Origin: Trematomus loennbergii
Taxonomy: Eukaryota; Chordata; Actinopteri; Perciformes; Nototheniidae
DNA: 64,000 nucleotides
Assembly: GCA_012861695.1 (NCBI GenBank)
Contig: JAAOOA010000538.1
Location: forward strand, 1-64,000
Direction of reading: 5' to 3'
The translations under genes and the position numbers were made by a program. Below, one piece after another: positions 52,866-62,454 of the stretch (position 1 is its first letter; each line of letters starts with the position of its first letter). The notes below the pieces were generated by a model. That model made no database searches and was not told the DNA's origin. It was given only the letters and a program-made list of their open reading frames with translations.

Positions 52866-53205
52866 TGCCTTGCCTTGCCTTGCCTTGCCTTGCCTTGCCT
52901 TGCCTTGCCTTGCTTGCCTTGCCTTGCCTTGCCTTGCCTTGCCTTGCCTTGCCTTGCCTTGCCTTGCCTTGCCTTGCCTTGCCTTGCCTTGCCTTGCCTT
53001 GCCTTGCCTTGCCTTGCCTTGCCTTGCCTTGCCTTGCCTTGCTTGCCTTGCCTTGCCTTGCCTTGCTTGCCTTGCCTTGCCTTGCCTTGCCTTGCCTTGC
53101 CTTGCCTTGCCTTGCCTTGCCTTGCCTTGCTTGCCTTGCCTTGCCTTGCCTTGCCTTGCCTTGCCTTGCCTTGCTTGCCTTGCATTGCCTTGCCTTGCCT
53201 TGCAT
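52866..53205 (+). repeat. (CTTGC)n pentanucleotide array, about 340 bp
   Basis: Nearly perfect tandem TGCCT/CTTGC units with several one-base-shortened TTGCTTG variants and a few substitutions at the right end. Long LPCLA and KARQG ORFs on both strands are artefacts. It begins directly at the LINE tail. Confidence 0.97.
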
Positions 53206-53209
53206 CGTT

Positions 53210-54506
53210 AAGATGTACAAACTGAGACCGTTCAGATAAATAGGACTTAAACCATCTTAGTACAGTTCCTTTCATGCCAGTTAAATGTTCTTATAATAGA
53301 ATGTCAAGGTCAATAGTATACAATGCAGCACTGACTTCTAACAGAACAAGCTTTGCTAGAATAGCTTAGCTATCATTGTTGTGCCATTGATCTATTGAAT
53401 GCATATTATATGCTCTCTATCTTGTGCTGTAAAAATAAATATAAATACATACCATATCCAGTATGAAAGGAGCTTTGAGTCAGTCCTATTTATAGATCAT
53501 TCTGTTTCTGAGTCTGGAAATACTGATCCCAGCTATTTTTCAAGTCTCCATGCCTCTTCTTTTTTATATTGCTGGTGTAAAGCAGGGATATAATTGATGA
53601 AAGGTGAAGTCATGCTCATGTTGTATAGTTTAGTGAAATGAACACCTGGCTTCTTAATAAGCACTTGCAAACACAAATGTACTCTATATAGATAGTTATT
53701 TTTATTAATACCCCTTCATGTGTGAGAAATGGCATTTGGTTGTTTTGTAGATACACTATTGGGTCCAACTACTTTTTTCACCCAGTTAGCAATGTGACAA
53801 AGTTCCAAAATCTGGATCCAGAGAAATTCACTCTCTTGTGTATGACTTTACAAGCCTCTGTATTGCTGTATATAATTGGGCAGAAACTAATTATAACAAC
53901 AACAAAAAAGGAAGCTCTCTCAGTCATTCATTACATATAAGTATAATCACATTCTGGTTTGAAGTCTCGGGGTCAATTCTACAAATTAAAAAAATGTTTA
54001 AGGCAACAATTCCACTTTCTCCTTTTTTCATAGTAGCTAAGGCATTTTTTTGTGGCTTCCCAGGGTAACAAATAAATAATTCATAAATAAACTTGGCCTC
54101 TGCTGAAGCTTCAGAGTCAAATCAACCTCAAAGCAGATGCGTTTTATTCTGATTTGTTGAGCTGCTTGACGCTTTTGCTGCTCAATTTGACATTTAAAAC
54201 ACTTGTCGCATCTGAAAAAAGATTACTCAGTCACTTCAAGCATATTTCTCCCCTGAGGGTGAAATATATGTATGCACCATATACGCCTAAATCAACACCA
54301 TTACCGCAATTTTGTATGAAAAATGGAAATAAAATGTATCGTGATGCTTTCTGTAGCTGAGACGTAAGCATGTCAATGTTTATGGCAGCCATGTGCAATC
54401 ATATTTGATGTCTGTCTGTTGTCATGGTGCTCATGCATTAACAAACAGAAGATGACAAAGGTAATTGAAATAACCGCAGGATGTTAACGCAAATTCTCCA
54501 CTCAGT
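53210..54506. other. Intergenic, nothing recognised
   Basis: No supported gene or repeat. Confidence 0.4.
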
Positions 54507-54514
54507 GTGGTCAC

Positions 54515-55434
54515 CAGAGTTGGGTGTTACTGTAATATATTACTTTTGTCGGTAACGGAGTAGTGTAACGCGTTACTTTTATAATTCAGTAATCACACTA
54601 CAGTTACTAACATTGCCCCGACACGCGTTACTTCGTTACTTTTATAAAATCAGTCATAATCACACTGACAGACAAGAGGGGTTTCCACCGCAGGTTTATA
54701 TGTACGTAATCTGCGCGACTAGCGCGGCCTCATCTCCACGTGCAGTGCTGCATAAACATGGCAGAGTCAGCGATAACTTTCGAGGGGTGGAGGTATGCCC
54801 ATTATTTTGAGTTCGTCCGAAGAATAGACAGGAATGTGACGGTGAGGTGCAAACTGTGTCCAGGCCAGAAGCTGTTATACACTGCTGCAAACACCACGTC
54901 AAACCTCAACAAACACCTGCAAAGAACACATGCTAAGGTGAAGCTAATAACTAAGGACCCCCGAACCCCGAGTGAGGATGTTGTGAGTGCGCCGCCGCCG
55001 ACTCTGAAGCGGCACAAATTAGAATTTGGAGGACCGGTAACCAAAGCAGAGATGGACAGGCTTGTAGCATCCTTCATAGTAGAGGTAATGTTGCCCATTT
55101 GCACAGTGGAATCACCATCGCATCGTTCAGAGATATACTGCGCAAAATACAGATAGCAGGAGACAGAGGACAGCCATAGTCAGAGCTATCTGGATCAGTC
55201 TTATGCGACAATGGAAACTGAACTAAAGAGAACATTTGAAACTTTAGCAGTCTGCGTGATCTGCCTGTAGGGAGGGGCGGGCCGGCCCTGCGAGTAAAGT
55301 AACGAGTAAAGTAACGAGTAAAGTAACGAGTTACTTTATGTAGAGAGTAACGAAGTAGTGTAATATATTACTTTTTTTAAAAGTAATATGTAATATGTAA
55401 TATATTACTTTTTTTAGTAACGACCCCATCTCTG
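54515..55434 (+). mobile_element. hAT transposon, internally deleted
   Basis: The ends CAGAGTTGGG and CCCATCTCTG are imperfect inverted repeats. Perfect 8-bp duplications GTGGTCAC flank the element (54507-54514 and 55435-55442), the hAT signature. Subterminal GTAACG and AGTAATATATTACTTT motifs repeat, including three direct GAGTAAAGTAAC units near 55292-55330. It encodes only the N-terminal BED domain of a transposase. Confidence 0.92.
54758..55156 (+). pseudogene. Truncated hAT transposase, BED zinc finger only
   Basis: A 132-residue ORF from the ATG at 54758, in a good Kozak context (AACATGG); the upstream in-frame GTG is not a likely start. Residues 8-60 form a BED finger: aromatic residues W11, Y16 and F17, then C31-x2-C34 and H53-x4-H58. 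BED fingers bind DNA near transposon ends. Full hAT transposases are usually over 500 residues, with an RNase H-like catalytic core and a C-terminal dimerisation domain. Both are missing here, and only scraps of coding-like sequence follow the stop. It could still be translated as a DNA-binding peptide, but nothing in the sequence shows that it is. Confidence 0.8.
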
Positions 55435-55442
55435 GTGGTCAC

Positions 55443-55955
55443 ATTATCCTTTGAAAACAAATCTGATTTTAAAATGTAAATAACCAAACCTGCCTTTCTA
55501 TAGCGAAATCATCTGCACATACATGAACTAAACAAAGACCACAACAGATGCTCTTCCATACCCTCAACACTGCTCTCTCTAATGGTTTCGACATATTTAT
55601 TGAGGAGGAGAAGGTCAAATACTTGCCTTATTAATGCATGCCATGCCCACAAGCCCTTCCCCTACGAAAACCACACCCACACACAATCATGTTTTCCACT
55701 TTCTCTCTCTGATGTCTGTGTAAATATGTAATAATCAAACAATGTATTGAATTATACAATGTTCGCCATGCTCCCCTGCCTTTAATAAGAAGCTATAGCC
55801 TGAAGGAAAAAAACGGTTAGATCCAAGTTCCGTGATTAAGGATTTCCGGTTTTATTTTGCTATTCAGATACTTCACTTCCTACTCCTTTGTGTTTACCTA
55901 CTTAGCCATGATTAGTTCCACCTGTCCCTCATTAGCCTTCCTACCTTGTCTATAA
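55443..55955. other. Intergenic, nothing recognised
   Basis: No features. Confidence 0.4.
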
Positions 55956-55958
55956 AGT

Positions 55959-56356
55959 CAGTGGGTGTTTCTCAATCGCGAGTACGCTTGCTTGGTAGCA
56001 CATGTCTGCCGAGCATCTTGCTCAGAAGCGAGGCAAGAATACTTCCTGGCATTCGGAAAACAAAGAGTGGAACAGGCTAGCAAGTGTGCAGGTGTGCGTC
56101 ATATGAGAGGCCCCGCCTTACATTTTCCGCCACAGATTTGGGGAAATTGGTCCGTGCGCAAAGCATTGTGGGGATTTTAAGACCGCAGAGTCTACTCATG
56201 TGCAGCCTCGATATTTCTCCAAACGGATACGCCGGGCTCGGTAGATTTCTAAGTATGCTGGAGATTGGAACAGTACTTCGGCGGCACTCGATGACGTAGT
56301 ATGCTTGAAATAGTGGCTCTGCAGCAGCTTTACTCGCGATTGAGAAACCCCCACTG
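55959..56356 (+). mobile_element. 398-bp MITE with TTTCTCAATCGCGAG ends
   Basis: Left CAGTGGGTGTTTCTCAATCG, right the near-perfect inverse. The interior matches 3174-3527 (GCATTCGGAAAAC, AGGCCCCGCCTTACATTTTC and CAAAGCATTGTGGGG). The target duplication is not clear. Confidence 0.8.
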
Positions 56357-56836
56357 TGCTCCCCTTTTTCTTGCCCAGCACTTCATTGTTTCAGTAGGTG
56401 TTCATTCTTAGTTTTCCCCAGTGTGATTTCACCAAGTTTCATAGATTTTTACCCAACCTAGAGTTTTTTTTTTACTGCTGAATCTTATTTTGATCAAGGA
56501 AAAACTTTTAACTTGGACTTTTTGTCACTGAGTTGTCGATTGAGATCTCTCTTCTGCTGGCTGCCAGTAATCCAATCCCTCTTGTTGAATATTTACCACT
56601 GACTGAAAGTAAAAAGTGTTAACATGACACCCCCTGACTTTTATGACATTTGAATCGATTGACCTGAGTTCTGCAAAGCTTAAGGTCGTCCAGAAGTAGG
56701 GTAAAAGAAGGCTGCTTTGGAAAGAGACCATGTTATTTATTCGATCTGAAAGATGAACTTTAGAGGCCCAGATACGTGTTTACATCACTCAAAGAGTTGA
56801 CATGGAAGGTTTCTCATTTCTCTTATTCCCTCCTCG

Positions 56837-56878
56837 ACTCCTATCCTCGACTCCTATCCTCGACTCCTATCCTCGTGT
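56837..56878 (+). repeat. 13-bp minisatellite, three copies
   Basis: CTCGACTCCTATC repeats three times in direct succession. Confidence 0.85.
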
Positions 56879-56910
56879 CTTAGTCCCGCCCACAGGAGAT
56901 GCGAGCGGAG

Positions 56911-57378
56911 TGTCACGATCTGTCTGTGTTGTGTTTTGTCTTGTCTTTTTCTGGTTTCCTGTTTTGTTTTGAAATGTTTTCCTCGTGTCTTCTCTGTTCC
57001 TTCTTCCTGTGTTTGCCTTCCTGTCTTAGTTTCCCTGGTGTGTCTGATTGTTGATTGTGTTCACCTGTTGCCCTTGTGTTTCTGCCTCCCTTACCCCAGC
57101 TGTGTCTCGTCTTGTGATTACCCCTCTCTGTATTTAGTCTTGTCTTCCCCTGTGTGCCTGGTCGGTTCATTGTTGGTTTTTCCTGTCTCCCTCCATGTCA
57201 GTCACGGTTGTCTCTCCTGTCTCCCTCCATGTTGGTCACGGTCAGTTTTTGTACAACCTATTTGTTTCTTGCCATGTTTTTGTTCAGCTTTTAAAATAAA
57301 GCTCGCTTTTTGTTTCGAGACCTTTTACCTTTTTTGATAGTCTGCATTTGGGTCCTACCCTTCCACGCATTCCTAACA
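56911..57378 (+). mobile_element. Solo LTR, 468 bp
   Basis: Begins TGTCACGATCTG and ends CTAACA. It is flanked by perfect 5-bp duplications CGGAG (56906-56910 and 57379-57383). An AATAAA at about 57295 marks the R region. No internal retroviral sequence remains, so it arose by LTR-LTR recombination. The incidental ORF at 56936-57337 is not a gene. Whether Gypsy-type or ERV-type cannot be told from the LTR alone. Confidence 0.9.
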
Positions 57379-57760
57379 CGGAGGAGTCGAGGAGGGGAAA
57401 CGAGGAGTGGAATCAGCAGGCGGTTAGAGAAATGAGAAATCCTCTCCGAGCAGTCATTTTAAAGAGACGTCCATTAATGATGACAGGAGGCACAGCAGCA
57501 CTGTCTGATGGACAGATGTGTTCATGATGACTTATATATTACTTTAAATTCATTCACAGTGCGGTATAATGAGACAATAACAGGCTACAGATGCAGACAT
57601 ATATACACACACACACATATATATTTATATATAGGCTATATTTATATAAATATATACAATTTCAGAATCAAACAAGTATGAGAGCACTCTCATAACGTAA
57701 CACTATCAGAGACTGGATGTACCCCCCCCCCCTTCTCTGGTCGCTACAATGGGGAAATGC

Positions 57761-58204
57761 GGTACCACTTTACAATAAGACTACCCTTATAAAGGATTCA
57801 TAAAGTGTTTATAATTAGGTTATGAATTAGGTTGTAAACACTTTATTGATCATTAAGAACCATTTATAAACCAGTTTTAACATAGTTTGCATACATCAAC
57901 ACAGGCTCACTATTTGGCAAGATGACTAAGCCTTATATTGGCTACTTAGCGAGAATCAAGTCAGTGAACAACAGATACCAAGGATGCTGGCTGATGAAGA
58001 AGACGAAGTAAGCTAAGTAGCCAATATAAGGCTTAGCAGTACAGATAAATGTGGGCTCACTATTTGGCAAACAACCGGTCACAGTTGCCCTGTTTATCTC
58101 ATGTCTTATAAAAGCTTATTAATGATTTATAAAGTGTTCACAACCTTATTAATTAATTAATTACAAACTATTCGTAAACCCTAGTCTTATTGTAAAGTGG
58201 TACC
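57761..58204. mobile_element. 444-bp MITE with GGTACCACTTTACAATAAG ends
   Basis: About 23 bp of perfect inverted termini. It is flanked by GGAAATGC and GGAAATGA, a 7-of-8 match consistent with an 8-bp duplication. The interior has an inner inverted pair, TAAGCCTTATATTGGCTAC near 57930 and its inverse near 58012. Confidence 0.8.
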
Positions 58205-58342
58205 GGAAATGAAATGAAATTTATGGGCCAAAAGTTTTATTTACAAGTATTAAAAGTAAGCATAGGACACCAAACCAACTGAGACCTGTCTGTCCGCCGC
58301 ATCTACGCACACACACACACACACACACACACACCTACACAC

Positions 58343-59516
58343 TAGGGATGTGCATCTCCATCACTGAGGCCGATGCGATGCGCATCTCGATACGTTGCCA
58401 ACGATACGATACATTAACGATACATTTGAAACACCATGCGTTACGATACGATACGATACGATTCACCGCTGTTGCGATACAGTTCGATACGATTTGATTC
58501 AACATTATGCGATTCGGGGCGATACGATGCGATTCAACACGATGCAAAATAATGATACTTCAATATGGTACGACAGAGGATTTTAATTTTATTCCTTATA
58601 TGCAGCAAATCATAAATTAACAAAAAATGCTTTACATATTTGGTTCTCTCTACTAGTACTGCGCATCCCATCATGCTGTTTCTTTTTTACCTTTTTTACT
58701 CTCCAGAGTACAGTACAATTGTATAACACCTCACAGCTAAACAATTTAAGGATGCATTGTTCATGATTAACAATGTGCAAATAACAACTACCATAGTGCA
58801 ATGCCCATACAACTGGCAGCCTGATGTGCTTAACACTCATCCATAGGCTAACTCACCAGTGAGCAGAAAGCAGTGGTTTCTATATGAACAATAAAAATAG
58901 GAATAACCTTTCACAAACTTTCATAACTGCTTACAATTGTAAGGAAGACATTTAAACTATTATTGGCAGTCACAGGCTGTTGTAAACTAAACACCACTCT
59001 CTCTGACATAACACCTCACTGTGATTTAACTCATATGTCTAACTTTCAGGTTTTCTTTTCAGCGCAGACCCCATGTCGCCTCTCTATGTGCGTCCTAAGT
59101 TCCTCGTACTACTTGTGTACTTTAAAGCGGCACAGCATCGTTTACAATTTGCGAGCGATTTTTCAAGTTGACCGTCTTTCTTGAAAAATCTGAATTGTTG
59201 CCAAACGTTTGATTTGTAGGTATTTTTCAGAGCGCTGTGTTTCTCTTTCTCCTCGACATCCATGTGTGTTGATAACTGAGACTCTCGGCCTCCGTAGTGC
59301 GAAGCAAAGATCAAAGATCGTCTCTGCTGAGTGCTGACAGGATGAGAGGATATTATATGAATTAATCGTTTTTTTACCGATGCAAAGACGCTACAATCGA
59401 TGCATCGCGAGTTCAACCCAAACTGTAGCCGATGTGCACTCTTTCAACCGGTGCACTCGCATCTTGAACGTTTATGCCGGTGCACCGATGCGAATTGGTG
59501 AATCTTAACATCCCTA
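58343..59516 (-). mobile_element. hAT transposon with GATACGATAC subterminal repeats
   Basis: The ends are TAGGGATGTGC and, reversed from the right, TAGGGATGTTA. The left 8-bp duplication is CTACACAC (58335-58342). The right copy is interrupted by a solo LTR and reads CTACACAC once the LTR and its own duplication are removed. Many GATACGATAC-like repeats fill the left subterminal zone (58380-58550). Only a BED-domain remnant of transposase remains, on the minus strand. Confidence 0.9.
59084..59263 (-). pseudogene. hAT transposase remnant, partial BED finger
   Basis: A 59-residue ORF from the ATG at 59263. It has the BED start pattern (V20-W21-x2-F24) and C40-x2-C43, but the frame ends before the histidine pair. 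The STRNL segment near residues 52-56 looks like a shifted form of the usual T-S-N-L-x2-H. Catalytic and dimerisation domains are absent. It belongs to the 58343-59516 element and is a different hAT family from 54758-55156. Confidence 0.65.
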
Positions 59517-59522
59517 CTACAC

Positions 59523-59890
59523 TGTCACGATCTGTCTGTGTTGTGTTTTGTCTTGTCTTTTTCTGTCTTTGGTTTCCTGTTTTTGTTTGAAAAGTGTTCA
59601 CCCCCGTCTTGCCTGTTGCTTCCTGTCTCTGTGTTCCCTCCTGCCTGATTGCCCGATTGTGTTCACCTGGTGCCCCTGTGTTTTCTCCTCCCTCCTCACC
59701 TGTGTCTTGTTTGTGTGATTGGTCTTGTGTGTATTTTAGTTCTGGTTTTTCTGTCTGTCATGGTTGGTTCCTTGTTTGTCTTTGACTGTGTCACAGGGTA
59801 GTGTTCTGTTGTCTACTTTGTTACCTTGGATTAAAGGAATTATCTTGGGAATCTGCATTTGGGTCCTGCCTGCTTCACTCAACCCTGACA
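59523..59890 (+). mobile_element. Solo LTR, 368 bp
   Basis: Begins TGTCACGATCTG and ends CCCTGACA. It has perfect 5-bp duplications TACAC (59518-59522 and 59891-59895). Same family as 56911-57378 and the LTR-like segments in copies A and B. It landed inside the right target duplication of the neighbouring hAT element. Confidence 0.93.
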
Positions 59891-60351
59891 TACACACTGT
59901 ACAACAGGCACCTACACACTGTACCACACACCTACACACTGTACCAAACACACCTACAGCTCCTAAAGCATATCATATCAGGATACAGCCATTGTGTATT
60001 TTATTATGTGAAGCACTAAATGGTTTTAGAAAAATATCGACTCTTTGTTTGTAGATATCTACTAAACTAGAGCATACAAATAAAGAGAGTAATGTAGGCC
60101 TGTTATACTGAGTGATATATATTATACACTGCTCTGCTTTCTGCACGGACCTCACAGCTGTTCTCACTGTAAACATCCGTCGCGATGAAAGCAGTTAATA
60201 AAATAATATCCAGGGGATGCATGCAGAGCTGTCATTGGCTGAGATAAGTCCGGCCGTGCGTCTCGACTCTTTGAAACATCACTGTTGCCGGAAATACATC
60301 CGCGGAGGATCCATCAGTGTATCCTCGGTTATAGCTCCTCCAGAGAGCCTC

Positions 60352-60442
60352 CTCGATGCTCGATGCTCGATGCGCGATGCGCGATGCTCGATGCTCGATG
60401 CTCGATCCTCGATGCTCGATCCTCGATGCTCGATCCTCGGTC
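60352..60442 (+). repeat. 7-bp minisatellite, about 13 units
   Basis: Units CTCGATG, CGCGATG, CTCGATC and CTCGGTC in direct tandem. The ORFs through it (Ser-Arg-Ile-Glu type) are artefacts. Confidence 0.9.
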
Positions 60443-60572
60443 CTCGAAGTGCATTTAGAGAAATGAGATGTCCTTCAACATGGCGCACTGAAATCCATTT
60501 CCGGGTCACTACCGGAGGACCGAGGATTCGAGGAGTCGAGGAGGGGAAATTAGAGAAATGAGAAACCTTCAT
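60443..60572 (-). mobile_element. End fragment of the GGTTTCTCATTTCTCT MITE
   Basis: GAGTCGAGGAGGGG then TTAGAGAAATGAGAAACC match the right end at about 57384-57445. A second TTTAGAGAAATGAGA lies at 60455. The left boundary is uncertain. Confidence 0.55.
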
Positions 60573-60574
60573 GG

Positions 60575-61643
60575 ACTGTGGAAATGCAGCACAATGTCAT
60601 GCTGATTACAGCCAGCCCCTGCTGTGTGTCACCGTGTAATCTCCTTTATTCCTTTTCCAGGCGGAGGTGGATCCCAGGTGTCTTGAACATTACATAATGT
60701 TCTTTCAGTAACATCAAAGTGGGCCTGTGTGTGCTGGATACAAACTAATATGTATAGGCAACATATACCAGGATTAAATCAATCAATTTATGTGGGAGGT
60801 GTATTGCTCATTGCATCCAATACATGTACTAGGAGAACATCACCAGACTTTTACATTTTCATAGCATAGGAAGGTTCAATTGTCACAAACTTCGGTTGAA
60901 ATCAAGTACAAAGTCTTAAGCTGCACCGTAGACAATGTTTGTTCGTATTTTAATATATAGATATATATATATCTATATATATATACAGAAATCGAGGTTG
61001 TATTGGAAACTGAGAGCCTGAAGACCTGATACTGAGAGGAGAGCTGATTCACAGTCTGTAGGGAACTATGGAGCATGAATCACCCCTGAATCTTAAACAA
61101 GGAGCATTGAATGAATCTGTCCCAGGAGTCTCAGAGGTCCGAGGAAGTCAGACAGATGTTGCAGATCCACATAATGCTGCTTTAAAAAAAAGAAATGGCC
61201 CACTTTTATACAATATCAGCTTTTCTTTAATTGATGGCACTGTAATGGTGCTGCAGGTGGTTATTGTCAGGATTATTGTGATGACCAAAAAAAATTGCTA
61301 TGATACACGGAAAACATGATGACTCAACATGTTGAACAATAATAAGCTTCACTGAGATTAACTCTCAAAGAACACAGAGACCAGTGTTAAAAGGTGATGT
61401 ATGTGTTCGGCTTCGATTAAAACAGCCTCCTAAACCTAAACCAAATAGTTGCTCTTGTAAAGATACATTCTTTTTAAGAGTAAAGCCCTTTTTCAAATAT
61501 TTCATCATGCAATGTTTAATAGGTTTTTAATAACGACAGAATTGTTGGATCAGAGGGCACAGCCACATTTTAGAATATTAACAGTTTGGTAAGAACAACA
61601 TGGTTTTTCATGAACATACAGTATTTGCAACATTTCTAACTGT
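60575..61643. other. Intergenic, nothing recognised
   Basis: A short TA-rich palindromic run lies at about 60952-60987. ORF 61068-61319 has no motif. Confidence 0.4.
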
Positions 61644-61647
61644 TTAA

Positions 61648-62450
61648 AGGTCCCATGTCATGCTTTTCCGGTTATTAACCATCCCCTTGTGTGTTATGAA
61701 AGTTTTTCTGCATGTAAACGGTCTGCAGAGTCACAAACCCTCAAAGTACACCCTGTAGCGAGTACAACTCTAACACAGAAAATACCTGTCTATGCTGCCC
61801 CAGAACGCCTTGTTGGAGATTTATCTTTTTCTTCCTGGGTACAGTGACGTGACCATACCCAAATGAACCCAATCCGTGGAGCTCCTCACACACACACACT
61901 CTCTCAGCGGCGAAACTGTGACGCGCTGTGGGGGGGGGTGCTAGTAGAGCCTCGCAGCGGCGAAACTGTGGCGCGCTTACACTGTAGGTACGCCGCATTT
62001 GGGGGTGCGGGGGGGGGGAATTGAACCCAGCTCACACTGTCCGCTCCTCGCAGCAGCGAGCCGCACAACGTCCGCCAACACGGCACCCAGACCCCACGCA
62101 GCATTCTCATCTGTTTGTCCTTACTGGTGTCATTTTCTGGTTGCTAACGCCATTGTAACACATAATCACTGATGTTCCGCTTTAACGGTGGTGGACTCAT
62201 CAGAACAGAGTGGGCGAGCTGACCAATCAGAAACAGTGGGCGAGCTGACCAATCAGAACACAGTGGGCTCACAGGGAGGGGGGGCAGGAGCTCCAACAAG
62301 CCGTGTAGGACAGAGAGTGAATACACATACTATACAGAGATGCTGTATGAGAAACCAATGTGAGTTTGGAAAATTGCACAATATAAATCTATTCTAGTAG
62401 ACCTCAACAATGGAATTATGATCAGTAGAAATGGCCATGACATGGGACCT
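61648..62450 (+). mobile_element. Kolobok-like element, copy 2, intact ends
   Basis: Ends AGGTCCCATGTCATG and its near-perfect inverse, flanked by perfect TTAA (61644-61647 and 62451-62454). 803 bp, with no transposase. It contains a duplicated GTGGGCGAGCTGACCAATC segment (62209 and 62237). The reverse copy is at 38265-39110. Confidence 0.85.
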
Positions 62451-62454
62451 TTAA

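Larger units (their letters stand above)
56808..57445 (+). mobile_element. MITE with GGTTTCTCATTTCTCT ends, split by a solo LTR
   Basis: The left end GGTTTCTCATTTCTCT is mirrored at the right by AGAGAAATGAGAAATCC. CCCTCCTCGACTCC near the left pairs with GAGTCGAGGAGGGG near the right. The LTR at 56911-57378 sits inside. A related end is at 60530-60572. Confidence 0.65.

Noticed and set aside
52807..53275. Long LPCLA and KARQG ORFs on both strands
   Set aside because: A 5-bp repeat stays open in all frames if it lacks a stop; this is the CTTGC array.
54740..54757. Upstream GTG extension of the BED ORF
   Set aside because: The ATG at 54758 has a good Kozak context and begins at the natural N-terminus of the BED region.
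56936..57337. 133-codon Cys/Leu-rich ORF
   Set aside because: Lies wholly inside the solo LTR; the composition reflects T-rich DNA.
60217..60572. ORFs with Asp-Ala-Arg and Ser-Ile-Glu repeats
   Set aside because: Products of the 7-bp minisatellite and a MITE end.
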